This document shows positions 8,311 through 16,256 of a stretch of 64,000 bases of DNA, in pieces. The notes under the pieces were generated by a model. The model worked only from the letters and a program-made list of their open reading frames with translations, ran no database searches and was not told the origin of the DNA. The translations under genes and the position numbers were made by a program. Source of the stretch: Bin87 sp965220105 (GTDB taxonomy: Bacteria; Chloroflexota; Dehalococcoidia; Lucifugimonadales; UBA3495); the NCBI GenBank assembly GCA_965220105.1, contig OZ244811.1, positions 3,906,001-3,970,000 on the forward strand, given 5' to 3'. Position 1 is the stretch's first letter, and each line of letters begins with the position of its first letter.

Positions 8311-8405
8311 GCAATTACCGTATCATCCGGCGGAACGGCCGGGCAACCGGGCCGCACATCGGCGCCAGCGTCATCAACAGTGCCGGCGCCATCAACGCCC
8401 TGGTA

Positions 8406-8411
8406 TATACT
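8406..8411 (+). promoter_or_regulatory. TATACT -10 element very close to the mazG start
   Basis: TATACT lies nine bases before the mazG ATG at 8421, with no Shine-Dalgarno sequence between them, suggesting a leaderless or nearly leaderless transcript. Confidence 0.4.
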
Positions 8412-8420
8412 GGCGTGGCT

Positions 8421-9242
8421 ATGACTACCAACGACAATCCACCCATACCCGAGGAACACATCGGTGAGTTCCAATCGCTGATTGATATTGTGGCGCGGCT
8501 GCGGGGGCCCGGCGGCTGTCCCTGGGATGCCGAGCAGACCCACGAGTCGCTGAAGCGGAATCTGCTGGAAGAATGTTACGAGGCGCTGGAAGCCATTGAC
8601 GAGCAGTCGCCGGCGGAGTTGGCCGAAGAATTGGGTGACATCCTGGTGCAGGTGGCCTTCCACGCCGACATCGCCCACGAGTCCGGCGACTTCGACGTGG
8701 CCGACGTAATCACGGCGATCAACCGTAAGCTGGTGCGGCGGCACCCGCACGTCTTTGGAGACACGAAGGCGGATGACGCGCGCCAGGTGGAGCGCAACTG
8801 GGAGCAGCTGAAGGCGGAGGAACGGCGGCAGACGGGCCGACCGGAGCCGTCGGCCATGGACAGCGTGCCCGGCGCGCTGCCGGCGCTGTCGGCGGCGCAG
8901 TTGATCCAGGACCGGGCCGCCCGGTCCGGTTTCGATTGGGACGACGTTGGCGGCGTCCTGGACAAGATTGTGGAGGAGATCGGCGAATTCCGGGCGGCGG
9001 GATCGCCGGAAGAGCGCGCCGCGGAGTTTGGCGACATTCTCTTTGCCCTGGTGAACCTGGCCCGGTGGAGCGGAATCCAGGCGGAGGACGCGCTGCGCCA
9101 ATCCAACGGGCGATTTCGCAGCCGGTACCGGGAGATGGAGCGCATTGCCCGGGAGCAGGGCGTTGAGTTCGCCGGGCTAACCCTGCACGATAAGGAAGCG
9201 TTGTGGCAACGGGCCAAGGCTGTCGAGCGCGCGCGGGCCTGA
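8421..9242 (+). CDS. mazG: MazG nucleoside triphosphate pyrophosphohydrolase
   Basis: House-cleaning enzyme that hydrolyses (d)NTPs to monophosphates and pyrophosphate. The 273-residue protein carries two MazG domains. The N-terminal one has GGCPWDAEQTHESLKRNLLEE and the metal motif EELGDILVQVAFHA; the C-terminal one has DKIVEEIGEF and EFGDILFALVNLARW, both with the ExxE-x(n)-ExxD pattern. Start set at ATG 8421 because the family begins about 20 residues before the LRGPGGCPW motif; an upstream in-frame extension to 8286 is not conserved in character. It converges on sppA, 15 bp away. Confidence 0.93.
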   Translation: MTTNDNPPIPEEHIGEFQSLIDIVARLRGPGGCPWDAEQTHESLKRNLLEECYEALEAIDEQSPAELAEELGDILVQVAFHADIAHESGDFDVADVITAINRKLVRRHPHVFGDTKADDARQVERNWEQLKAEERRQTGRPEPSAMDSVPGALPALSAAQLIQDRAARSGFDWDDVGGVLDKIVEEIGEFRAAGSPEERAAEFGDILFALVNLARWSGIQAEDALRQSNGRFRSRYREMERIAREQGVEFAGLTLHDKEALWQRAKAVERARA

Positions 9243-9257
9243 TCGTCGGATCTTTTA

Positions 9258-10088
9258 TTACAGGTTGGAACCGGTAATGCCCTGGCCAAGAAATCCCGGC
9301 TCCAGGAAGTAAATCCCGCCCGATGCCAGGCTGAGGATGCCAGCCAGGGTTTCCCACTGGCGGTTGGAGCGTCCAAATGGAGTGACGCGTTCCATGAAGG
9401 GCCGTTTGGGTCGCAGGCGGTGAATCTTGTATCTGGCTCCGCTGAGTCGCATCGCCTCGGCGACCGCGTCGTTGAAGCCGCCCTGCCGGTCGATGAGGTG
9501 GTGTTCCTGGGCGGCGGCGGCGGTGTAGATCTCCCCGGTGGCCAGCTCCCGCACCTGTTCGTCGGTGAGGTTGCGGTTGTCAGTCACTACCGAAACAAAC
9601 AGGTCGTACATACTCGAAATGAGGCCCTGGAACTTGTCGGATTCTTCGCCGGTCGGATGGCGCCAGAAACCGGACATGTCCTTGAGGCGGCCGGCCTTGA
9701 AAACCGACATTTCGATCCCGAGCTTGCTGAGCATCTGTTCGACGATGGGGCGCAGGTAGATCACGCCGATGGAGCCAACGAGGGCGGCGCGGGATGCCAT
9801 GATTGTACCGGCTCCGCAGGCGATGTAGTAGCCTCCCGACGCCCCGAGCCCCCGGATGTAGGCGACCACCGGTTTGCGCTGGGCGACGCGGCGGACGTTT
9901 TCGTACAACAGGTCACTGGCGGTGGCGGAGCCGCCGGGCGAGTCAATATCCAGCACCAGGGCGCCAATCTTGCGGTTGCTGGCGACCCGTTCCAGCAGGC
10001 GGGAATAGTCGGGTTCGCGGACGGCCGCGCCGATGACGCCGTGCATCTCAATAACTGCGATTCCTGGCCTGCGCTTGAACAGTGGCAT
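9258..10088 (-). CDS. sppA: Signal peptide peptidase SppA-type serine protease
   Basis: S49 family peptidase that degrades cleaved signal peptides or membrane-protein fragments. The 276-residue short-form protein contains DIDSPGG near residues 48-54, the nucleophile segment YIRGLGASGGYYIACGA (catalytic Ser in GASGG) and GSIGVIYLRP. The general-base Lys lies in KAGRLKDMSGFWRHPT. There is no obvious N-terminal membrane anchor, unlike many SppA proteins, but a hydrophobic stretch near the C-terminus (ETLAGILSLASGGIYFLEPGFLG) could associate with the membrane. GGAG precedes the ATG by five bases. Confidence 0.9.
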   Translation of the reverse strand: MPLFKRRPGIAVIEMHGVIGAAVREPDYSRLLERVASNRKIGALVLDIDSPGGSATASDLLYENVRRVAQRKPVVAYIRGLGASGGYYIACGAGTIMASRAALVGSIGVIYLRPIVEQMLSKLGIEMSVFKAGRLKDMSGFWRHPTGEESDKFQGLISSMYDLFVSVVTDNRNLTDEQVRELATGEIYTAAAAQEHHLIDRQGGFNDAVAEAMRLSGARYKIHRLRPKRPFMERVTPFGRSNRQWETLAGILSLASGGIYFLEPGFLGQGITGSNL

Positions 10089-10284
10089 AGCGGCTCCATT
10101 CTCCGGGCGTGCGCCCTATCCGGATTGGCGGTATGACTTCATTATACATTTAGGAATCAGGCGGGCATCGGGGGCATTGGGCGGCGTTGTGCCGGGGTGT
10201 TGAATTCTTGACACTGTCTGGCGTCGGGCCTACTCTGGCGCCATCCGTTCCCTGAAACGAGCTGCCGCCCGAAGGAGGCCGACC

Positions 10285-11379
10285 ATGCAATTCGGTTTGT
10301 TCATGATGCCGCTGCATCCGCCGCACCGTTCCTACGCCGATTCCTACGACCGGGACTTGGACTTGCTGAAGGAAGCCGACCGGTTGGGGTTCCATGAAGC
10401 CTGGATCGGCGAGCACCTGACGGAGCGGTGGGAGAACGCGCCGTTTCCGGACCTGCTGATAGCGAAGGCTTCGGCGATGACCGAAAACATCCGCCTGGCC
10501 ACTGGCGTCACGCTGCTGCCCATACACAATCCCATCGAATTGGCGCACCGGATTGCGATGCTGGACCACCTTACCCGCGGTCGCCTGTACTGGGGTATCG
10601 GCCACCGGGCCATCCCCACGGACCTGCAGCTGTTTGGCATGGATCCCAGCAAGGGCGATGAGGTTCGGCGCAGGGCTGCCGAGGTGCTGGACGTGGTGCT
10701 GAGCCTGTGGGCTTCGGAGGGGCAGTTTTCGTATCACGGCGAGTTCTTTGACATTGAAGCGCCCGAGCTCGATCCAGTGTTGGAGCGCGGGTTGCACATG
10801 AAACCTTTGCAGCAGCCGCATCCGCCCATCGGGGTGGCGGCCACGTCGATAGGCAGCAGCAGTATCCGGGTGGCCGGCCGGGAGGGTTGGATACCCATGA
10901 GCAGCAGCAACCTGGCGCCCCAGTATCTCAGCGATCACTGGACGACGGTGGAGGATGCCGCCGCCGAAGCGGGTCGCCAGGCGCACCGGAGCGACTGGCG
11001 GATTGGCCGGGATGTGTTCGTTGCCGAAACCAGCGACCAAGCCCGCGAACGTGCCTATGCGGTGCTGGGCCGGAACTACCTGCAACACCAGTTGCCCAAC
11101 CGCCTGGGTTCCGGTTTGATCCAGGCCACCAAGATTGACCCCAACATGAGCGACGACGATCTGACCGTCGAGTACATGATGGAGAACATCTGGATTGTGG
11201 GCGACCCGGATGAGTGCGCCCAGCGCATCCGGCAGCTGTACGACGGCGTGGGCGGCTTTGGGCATCTGCTGTGCATTACCCAGGACCCGGACGACCACCA
11301 GTGGGAGATGGACTGCCTGCGGCTCATTGCCGAGGAGGTTGCGCCGCGGGTTAGCGACCTGACGGGGGAAGCCGGGTAG
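10285..11379 (+). CDS. LLM class flavin-dependent oxidoreductase
   Basis: Luciferase-like monooxygenase (PF00296), a cytosolic TIM-barrel enzyme using FMNH2 or F420. The 364-residue protein starts MQFGLFMMPLHPPHRS and carries typical LLM landmarks: EADRLGFHEAWIGEHLTERW, LATGVTLLPIHNPIELAHRIAMLDHLTRGRLYWGIG and a C-terminal GDPDECAQRIRQLYDGVGGFG. GGAGG lies 8 bases before ATG. Substrate unknown; relatives oxidise sulfonates, long-chain alkanes, EDTA-like compounds or aromatic side chains. One of four LLM genes in this window. Confidence 0.9.
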   Translation: MQFGLFMMPLHPPHRSYADSYDRDLDLLKEADRLGFHEAWIGEHLTERWENAPFPDLLIAKASAMTENIRLATGVTLLPIHNPIELAHRIAMLDHLTRGRLYWGIGHRAIPTDLQLFGMDPSKGDEVRRRAAEVLDVVLSLWASEGQFSYHGEFFDIEAPELDPVLERGLHMKPLQQPHPPIGVAATSIGSSSIRVAGREGWIPMSSSNLAPQYLSDHWTTVEDAAAEAGRQAHRSDWRIGRDVFVAETSDQARERAYAVLGRNYLQHQLPNRLGSGLIQATKIDPNMSDDDLTVEYMMENIWIVGDPDECAQRIRQLYDGVGGFGHLLCITQDPDDHQWEMDCLRLIAEEVAPRVSDLTGEAG

Positions 11380-11412
11380 CGGCCCTCACGCCTACCGCTA
11401 TTTTTCTGGGGA

Positions 11413-11447
11413 TTTCACCCTCACCCTCTCCCATCGAGGGAGAGGGG
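11413..11447. repeat. CCCTCTCCC hairpin repeat copy
   Basis: Hairpin CCCTCTCCC-ATCGAG-GGAGAGGGG preceded by TTCACCCTCA. One member of the dispersed family found seven times in this window. Confidence 0.8.
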
Positions 11448-11480
11448 ATTGGCGCGGTCGGCCCTATCGCTATTCTTCTT

Positions 11481-11589
11481 TGTCATTGCGAGCGTAGCGT
11501 GGCAATCTCGTCGTCGTAGCAACGGCGGTCCGCCGACGTGTGTTCAACCTCATCGAGATTGCTACGTCGCTGTGCTCCTCGCAATGACA
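11481..11589. repeat. 109-bp palindromic dispersed element
   Basis: The outer arms TGTCATTGCGAG and CTCGCAATGACA are inverted, with inner arms around GGCAATCTCG/CGAGATTGC and a central segment. The same element lies in reverse orientation at 19799-19908 with matching interior (GGTTGAAC, CCGCCGTTGCTAC), so it is a defined mobile-type unit rather than a chance hairpin. Confidence 0.8.
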
Positions 11590-11611
11590 GTTTGAAGGCG
11601 GTACGCGTGAG

Positions 11612-11643
11612 CTCTCCCACAGGGAGAGGGTCCAGGGGTGAGG
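11612..11643. repeat. CCCTCTCCC hairpin repeat copy, reverse orientation
   Basis: CTCTCCC-ACA-GGGAGAGGG followed by GGGGTGAGGG is the reverse-oriented form of the dispersed hairpin repeat. Confidence 0.7.
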
Positions 11644-11695
11644 GCGGCTTTTACACGCGGAAAGGGGTTTGGAGCGCGGCGAATAGCCGGCGATG

Positions 11696-12844
11696 CTATT
11701 TGAAGGCGGGCAGGACGTGCTTGCCGAACATCTCGATGGATTCCATGACCTTGGCGTGTTCGACGGTTTCGGTAGCCATCAGGAACTGGAGCTGGTCGAC
11801 GCCGGTGGCCTCGTGGAGTTTGGCCGCACGGATGCAGCTGTCCGGGTCGCCGGCGACGATGACGCCACGGTCGGCGAGAGTGTCGGCGTCGAACTCCTCC
11901 CAAATCTTCTGCGCCAGGGCGGTGCCACCGGAGAGGTCAACGGCGCCGGAATCACCGGCTTGAGCGTCGGGCTCGACGTCGACGTAGCGGGAGAAATTCT
12001 GTTGCAGGTGATCCGGTATCCCGCCCCACTGGTCGACCAGCCGGGAGTAGACGTCCTTTTGATCGGCGACGTAGGGCCGCCCGGGGCCGAAGAAGGTCTT
12101 GAGAGAGTCGGCGCAGAGCTGGCGGGTTGACGGGCCATCGGCGCCGCAGAGTCCGAAAACGGAGCTGAGCCACTGGTTGTTAACGGTTTGACCGACGGGT
12201 TTGGCGTCCTTGATGTTTTCCCGGTAGGCCGAGATGTGGGGAGCGAGGACGGACGGGGCGGAGATGCCCAGGGCCATCACGCCGATGCCTTTTTCGGCAG
12301 CCAGTTCGTAGGTGGCCGGCTGAAGGGCGGCGACCCAGATGGGCGGGTGAGGCTGCTGGTAGGGCTTGGGCAACACCTGGCGGGGAGGCACGTTCCAGTA
12401 CTTGCCCTCCCACTCGAAATAGTCGGCCTCCCAGATTTGCGGGATCATTCGGAGGGACTCTTCCCACATTTCGCGGGTTTCCCGGGGGTCGATGCCCATG
12501 CCGGTTTGCTCGTAGGCGGCGCTGCGTCCGGTGCCCATGTCGACGCGCCCGCCGGACAGGTGATCCACCATTGCGACGCGCTCGGCGACGCGCACCGGGT
12601 GGTGGTAGGGGAGGATGACGACACCGAAGCCGAGGCGGATGTTCTTGGTCAGGCGGCTCAGCGCTCCGAATATGACCTCGGGGCAGGGTGACATGCTGAA
12701 AGTAGTCAGGAAGTGGTGCTCCACGAACCAGACGTAATCGAAGCCCATCTGATCGGCGAGGACAATCTGTTCGATGGTTTCTTCGATAACGGCGTGGTCG
12801 TCCAGCTCGGGGCGTTGCATCTCGTAGGCGAGGCCAAATTTCAT
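11696..12844 (-). CDS. LLM class flavin-dependent oxidoreductase
   Basis: Luciferase-like monooxygenase, 382 residues. It begins MKFGLAYEMQRPE and shows the LLM pattern: QMGFDYVWFVEHHFL, LGFGVVILPYHHPVRVAERVAMVDHLSGGRVDMGTGRS, PHPPIWVAALQPATYELAAEKGIGVMAL and GDPDSCIRAAKLHEATGVDQLQFL. The EHHF motif is typical of the bacterial-luciferase alpha-like branch. GGAG lies nine bases before ATG. It is only distantly similar to the 10285 gene, so it is unlikely to be a recent duplicate. Its electron donor (a flavin reductase) is not encoded nearby. Confidence 0.9.
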   Translation of the reverse strand: MKFGLAYEMQRPELDDHAVIEETIEQIVLADQMGFDYVWFVEHHFLTTFSMSPCPEVIFGALSRLTKNIRLGFGVVILPYHHPVRVAERVAMVDHLSGGRVDMGTGRSAAYEQTGMGIDPRETREMWEESLRMIPQIWEADYFEWEGKYWNVPPRQVLPKPYQQPHPPIWVAALQPATYELAAEKGIGVMALGISAPSVLAPHISAYRENIKDAKPVGQTVNNQWLSSVFGLCGADGPSTRQLCADSLKTFFGPGRPYVADQKDVYSRLVDQWGGIPDHLQQNFSRYVDVEPDAQAGDSGAVDLSGGTALAQKIWEEFDADTLADRGVIVAGDPDSCIRAAKLHEATGVDQLQFLMATETVEHAKVMESIEMFGKHVLPAFK

Positions 12845-13016
12845 AACGAATGTCTCCCTGCTGCCGGCGCGGCTGCGCCGGGTCGTTGGTGGGTGGCGGA
12901 TGCGGTGATTCTACCCGCAGGACGGGTGAGCGGCAACCTGACGGCCCGCTTTGCAATCTCTTCATAGTTGCGGGGTACCATGAGATTGCGGGAAGGGGCA
13001 AGGCCGGAGACTGACG

Positions 13017-13958
13017 ATGGGTTATGCTGTACCAAAGAATGACGCACGGCCCAACCTGTGGAGACCGCCCGGCATGGACAGATTCCGACAATTGAGACTG
13101 CCCCGGCAACTGAGACTGCCCCTGATCGTTTTGGGCCTGCTGGCGGCGGCTGCGCTGATGATTGCCTGTGCTTCGCCGGCAGCGCAACCTGACGCAGCGC
13201 CGGCAGCGACGGACGTTCCGGCGGCAACAGTCGCGGTGAATCAGCCTGCTGCGGCGGCGCCGGAAGCCACCGACACGGCTACGGCAACCAGCCCTCCAGC
13301 GACGCCTGCTGGCGGCGATACCGGAGCAAACGACGCCGGGCCGACTGCGGAGCCGCCGGCCACGCCGGAGCCGCCGGCCATGCCGGCGTCAGAGCCAGCG
13401 GCGGAAACGGCCGGCTGGGTGTTCACCCTGGAGGAAGGGACGGTTGCTCGCTTCAAGGTGGAGGAAGTTCTGGCCCGCACCGGGTTCAAGATCGCCACTG
13501 GAGTTACCAGCGACGTGGCCGGCAATATCGAATTTGATCCGGACGGAGGGGTGATTACATCGGGCAGCCGGATTGTCGTGCAGGCCGGCACCCTGCGGAC
13601 GGACAGCAACCGGCGGGACGGCTACGTTCGCAACCGCACCCTGGAAACCGACACCTATCCGGAGGTCGTGTTTGTGCCGACGGCCATTGACGGCCTGCCG
13701 GCAGACCTGTCCGACGTCAGCGGGAATCACGAATTCACCATCACCGGCGACCTGACAATTAAAAACCAAACCAGGGAAGTTAGTTGGGACGCTCAGGCTG
13801 ATTTTGGCGCGGATGGTGCGAATCCGACCGGGATGGCGAGCGTGACGTTTACGTTTGATGACTTTGGTATGACCAAACCCAGCGTGGCGGTGGTGCTGAG
13901 CGTGGATGACGAGATTCTGCTGGAGCTGGATTTTGTCGGGACGTTGGCCGCTCAGTGA
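13017..13958 (+). CDS. YceI-family lipoprotein
   Basis: Exported lipid- or isoprenoid-binding protein of the YceI family. The 313-residue product has a signal with lipobox near ALMIAC, a 75-residue linker rich in A/P/T and a C-terminal YceI lipocalin-like domain from about residue 133 (FKVEEVLARTGFKIATGVTSDVAGNIEFDPDGG, GDLTIKNQTREVSWDAQADFG, VTFTFDDFGM). GGAG precedes ATG 13017 by seven bases; ATG 13074 is an alternative giving a shorter signal. Exact role unknown; YceI proteins are often stress-linked or bind polyisoprenoids. It lies 103 bp before the two-component genes, across an array of direct repeats. Confidence 0.85.
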   Translation: MGYAVPKNDARPNLWRPPGMDRFRQLRLPRQLRLPLIVLGLLAAAALMIACASPAAQPDAAPAATDVPAATVAVNQPAAAAPEATDTATATSPPATPAGGDTGANDAGPTAEPPATPEPPAMPASEPAAETAGWVFTLEEGTVARFKVEEVLARTGFKIATGVTSDVAGNIEFDPDGGVITSGSRIVVQAGTLRTDSNRRDGYVRNRTLETDTYPEVVFVPTAIDGLPADLSDVSGNHEFTITGDLTIKNQTREVSWDAQADFGADGANPTGMASVTFTFDDFGMTKPSVAVVLSVDDEILLELDFVGTLAAQ

Positions 13959-13977
13959 CCGGGACCGGCGTCCGATA

Positions 13978-14045
13978 AGTTTCATTCCGGAAGAGGGCTC
14001 ATCCCGGAAAAGGTCTCGTCCCGTTATAGGTTTCGTCCGATAAAT
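13978..14045. promoter_or_regulatory. Four 17-bp direct repeats upstream of the response regulator
   Basis: Units begin at 13978, 13995, 14012 and 14029 in perfect 17-bp register, consensus (A/G)G(T/G)(T/C)TC(A/G)T(T/C)CCG followed by an A-rich spacer. The array ends just before GAGGAG and the response-regulator ATG. Direct-repeat boxes before an OmpR-family regulator suggest an autoregulatory binding array, although PhoB-type boxes usually repeat at 11 bp. Confidence 0.6.
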
Positions 14046-14061
14046 TGAGGAGAGCGATGCC

Positions 14062-14754
14062 ATGTCTACGGTTCTGGTGGTCGAAGATGACCCGCACACC
14101 CGGGAGCTGGTGCGGATGTACCTGGACCGGGACGGGCACCAGGTGCTGACTGCGGAAAACGGGTTGGAAGGACTGGACCTGGCCCGGAGCGAAGCCCCGG
14201 ATATCGTGCTGCTGGATTTGATGATGCCGGTAATGAACGGTTGGGAAGTTTGCCGGGCGTTGCGCCAGGATTCGGACGTGCCCATCGTGATGGTTACGGC
14301 AATGGTGGAAGAGGACGACCGATTGGCCGGTTTCGATATAGGAGCCGACGACTATATCACGAAGCCGTTCAGTCCGCGGGAAGTGGTGGCCAGGGTGCGT
14401 GCCATCTTGCGCCGGGCAGCCCGGGACCGGGACGATACGCAAGGAAAATCGGGGCAGCTTACCTGGGGCGCGGTGTCGGTGGACATGCGGGCGCACGAGG
14501 TGACCGTATCCGGGGCGCCGGTGAAGTTGACGCCGACCGAGTTCCGGTTGCTCGCGATGTTCGTCAAGCAGCCGGGCCGGGTCTTCGAGAGGGACCAGAT
14601 CATCGAGCGGTCCTTCGGGTACGACTACGACGGGTTTGACCGGACGGTGGACGTCCATATATCCGGCCTGCGCCGCAAACTGGAGAAGTCCAACGGGGGT
14701 CAGCGGATCATCCATACCGTCTATGGAGTGGGGTACAAGTTTGGCGATGGCTAA
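14062..14754 (+). CDS. OmpR-family response regulator
   Basis: DNA-binding regulator of a two-component system. The 230-residue protein has a receiver domain (residues 1-120) with acidic residues VVEDD, phospho-acceptor Asp52 in VLLDLMMP, Thr79 and Lys101 in DYITKPF. A winged-helix output domain follows at about 135-228 (LTPTEFRLLAMFVKQPGRVFERDQIIERSFG, RTVDVHISGLRRKLE, HTVYGVGYKF). A GAGGAG lies just upstream. Its stop overlaps the kinase start in ATGGCTAA, so the pair is translationally coupled. Confidence 0.96.
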   Translation: MSTVLVVEDDPHTRELVRMYLDRDGHQVLTAENGLEGLDLARSEAPDIVLLDLMMPVMNGWEVCRALRQDSDVPIVMVTAMVEEDDRLAGFDIGADDYITKPFSPREVVARVRAILRRAARDRDDTQGKSGQLTWGAVSVDMRAHEVTVSGAPVKLTPTEFRLLAMFVKQPGRVFERDQIIERSFGYDYDGFDRTVDVHISGLRRKLEKSNGGQRIIHTVYGVGYKFGDG

Positions 14755-16171
14755 CCGGTTTGGGGTCCGAGGCGGAGGCAGGCGCCGACCCTTCGGCAGT
14801 CTGCGCCTGCGAATGGTGCTGATATTCGCCGGCGTGGTGGTGCTAACGCTGGTGCTGGCGTCGGGCGTAAGCGGTTACATCGCGCACGCCGCGCTTTACT
14901 CCCACGCCGCAACCGACCGCGAGCATCAGGAGCAACGGCTGACCCGGTTTGCCGCCCTGATGCACGAATCGCACCGGAGTTGGGGGCCGGTGGAGGAGGC
15001 CGTGATCAGCATTGGGCCCGTGCTGGGGAGGCACGTCATCATACTGGACGATGCCGGCAACGTGGTAGCCGACTCCGGGCGCAGAGGTCGGAGTGCCGCT
15101 GCACGTTTGGGACCAGAGCACATTTCGGTGCCAACGACGGATTCGGCGGCAATCAGCGACCCGCGGGGCGACACCATAGGTTACGTGTTGATGCGGGATG
15201 CGCCCGGGCAGCAGTTTGACCCTCCGGCGGTGAGCCTGGTGCAGCAGAACATCAACAAGTCGTTGTTGGTAGGCGGCGTCGCGGCGGGTCTGGTTGGCAT
15301 CGTGATAGTGGGATTGATGGCGACCCGGATGCTGCGACCGTTGGCGCAGTTGAACCAGGCGGCGGTGCGAGTCGGGCGGGGCGAATTGTCGGAACGTGTG
15401 CCGGTGCGCGGGCCGTCGGAGATACGAGGGTTGGCGACGGCGTTCAACAATATGGCCGAAGACCTGGAGCGCAGCGATATCCAGCGGCGCAACCTGACCG
15501 CCGACGTGGCGCATGAATTGCGTACGCCGTTGTCGAATATCCGGGGGTATCTGGAGGCCATCAAGGACGGCGTGCTGCCGGCAGACCCGGGCACCATCGA
15601 CACGTTGCATCAGCAGTCCACCCACCTGTCGCAGCTGGTGGACGATCTGGCGTTGCTGGCGCGGGCCGAGGCAGGGGCATTGACGCTGGACGTCCAGCGG
15701 GTATCGCTGGCGCAGGTTGCCCAGGGGTCGTTAGAGGCGTTCCGTGCCCGTGCCACCGCCGCGGGTGTGACCCTTGAACAGGAAATGCCGGGAGACCTGC
15801 CCGATGTTTTGGTTGACCCCAGACGGGTATCGCAGATCATCGACAACCTGCTGGAGAATGCCATCATCCACACGCCGGCGGGCGGCGCCGTCACGGTGGC
15901 CACCAACGTTATGGAGAACTGGGGCGGCGGCTTCGACGGCGTCTACGTTGCGGTGTCCGACACGGGAGCGGGAATCCGTGCCGAAGATCTGGAGTACGTT
16001 TTCGACCGGTTCTACCGTACCGACCCGTCACGGTCGCGGACGACGGGTGGATCCGGTCTGGGGTTAACTATCGCCCGGCAACTGGCAATCGCTCAGGGAG
16101 GGCAGTTGACCGTGGAAAGCGTGGTGGGGGAAGGCAGTCGGTTTACCCTGACGCTGCCCGTCGAAGGATAG
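14747..16171 (+). CDS. Sensor histidine kinase (HAMP-HisKA-HATPase)
   Basis: Membrane kinase partner of the OmpR-type regulator, 474 residues from the ATG at 14747. It has a first membrane helix near residues 22-45, an extracytoplasmic sensor region of about 130 residues and a second helix near 175-195. A HAMP domain follows (MLRPLAQLNQAAVRVGRGEL), then the H-box DVAHELRTPLSNIRG, N-box NLLENAIIHTP, G1 box SDTGAGI, F region DRFYRTD and G2 box GGSGLGLTIARQ. All catalytic motifs are intact. The signal sensed is unknown; the neighbouring YceI lipoprotein makes envelope stress a plausible guess. Confidence 0.95.
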   Translation: MANRFGVRGGGRRRPFGSLRLRMVLIFAGVVVLTLVLASGVSGYIAHAALYSHAATDREHQEQRLTRFAALMHESHRSWGPVEEAVISIGPVLGRHVIILDDAGNVVADSGRRGRSAAARLGPEHISVPTTDSAAISDPRGDTIGYVLMRDAPGQQFDPPAVSLVQQNINKSLLVGGVAAGLVGIVIVGLMATRMLRPLAQLNQAAVRVGRGELSERVPVRGPSEIRGLATAFNNMAEDLERSDIQRRNLTADVAHELRTPLSNIRGYLEAIKDGVLPADPGTIDTLHQQSTHLSQLVDDLALLARAEAGALTLDVQRVSLAQVAQGSLEAFRARATAAGVTLEQEMPGDLPDVLVDPRRVSQIIDNLLENAIIHTPAGGAVTVATNVMENWGGGFDGVYVAVSDTGAGIRAEDLEYVFDRFYRTDPSRSRTTGGSGLGLTIARQLAIAQGGQLTVESVVGEGSRFTLTLPVEG

Positions 16172-16187
16172 ACCGGGGATCGGTTAA

Positions 16188-16236
16188 CCGGGGTCTTTTG
16201 AATAGCCACGTCGCTGCGCTCCTCGCAATAGGAGGC
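16188..16236. repeat. Truncated dispersed repeat fragment
   Basis: A single arm GCCACGTCGCTGCGCTCCTCGCAAT is split from a preceding GGGGTCTTTTGA end, a degraded version of the MITE at 54210-54331. It lies between convergent kinase and peptidase genes. Confidence 0.55.
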
Positions 16237-16256
16237 GCGACCGACGGTATGTCGGA

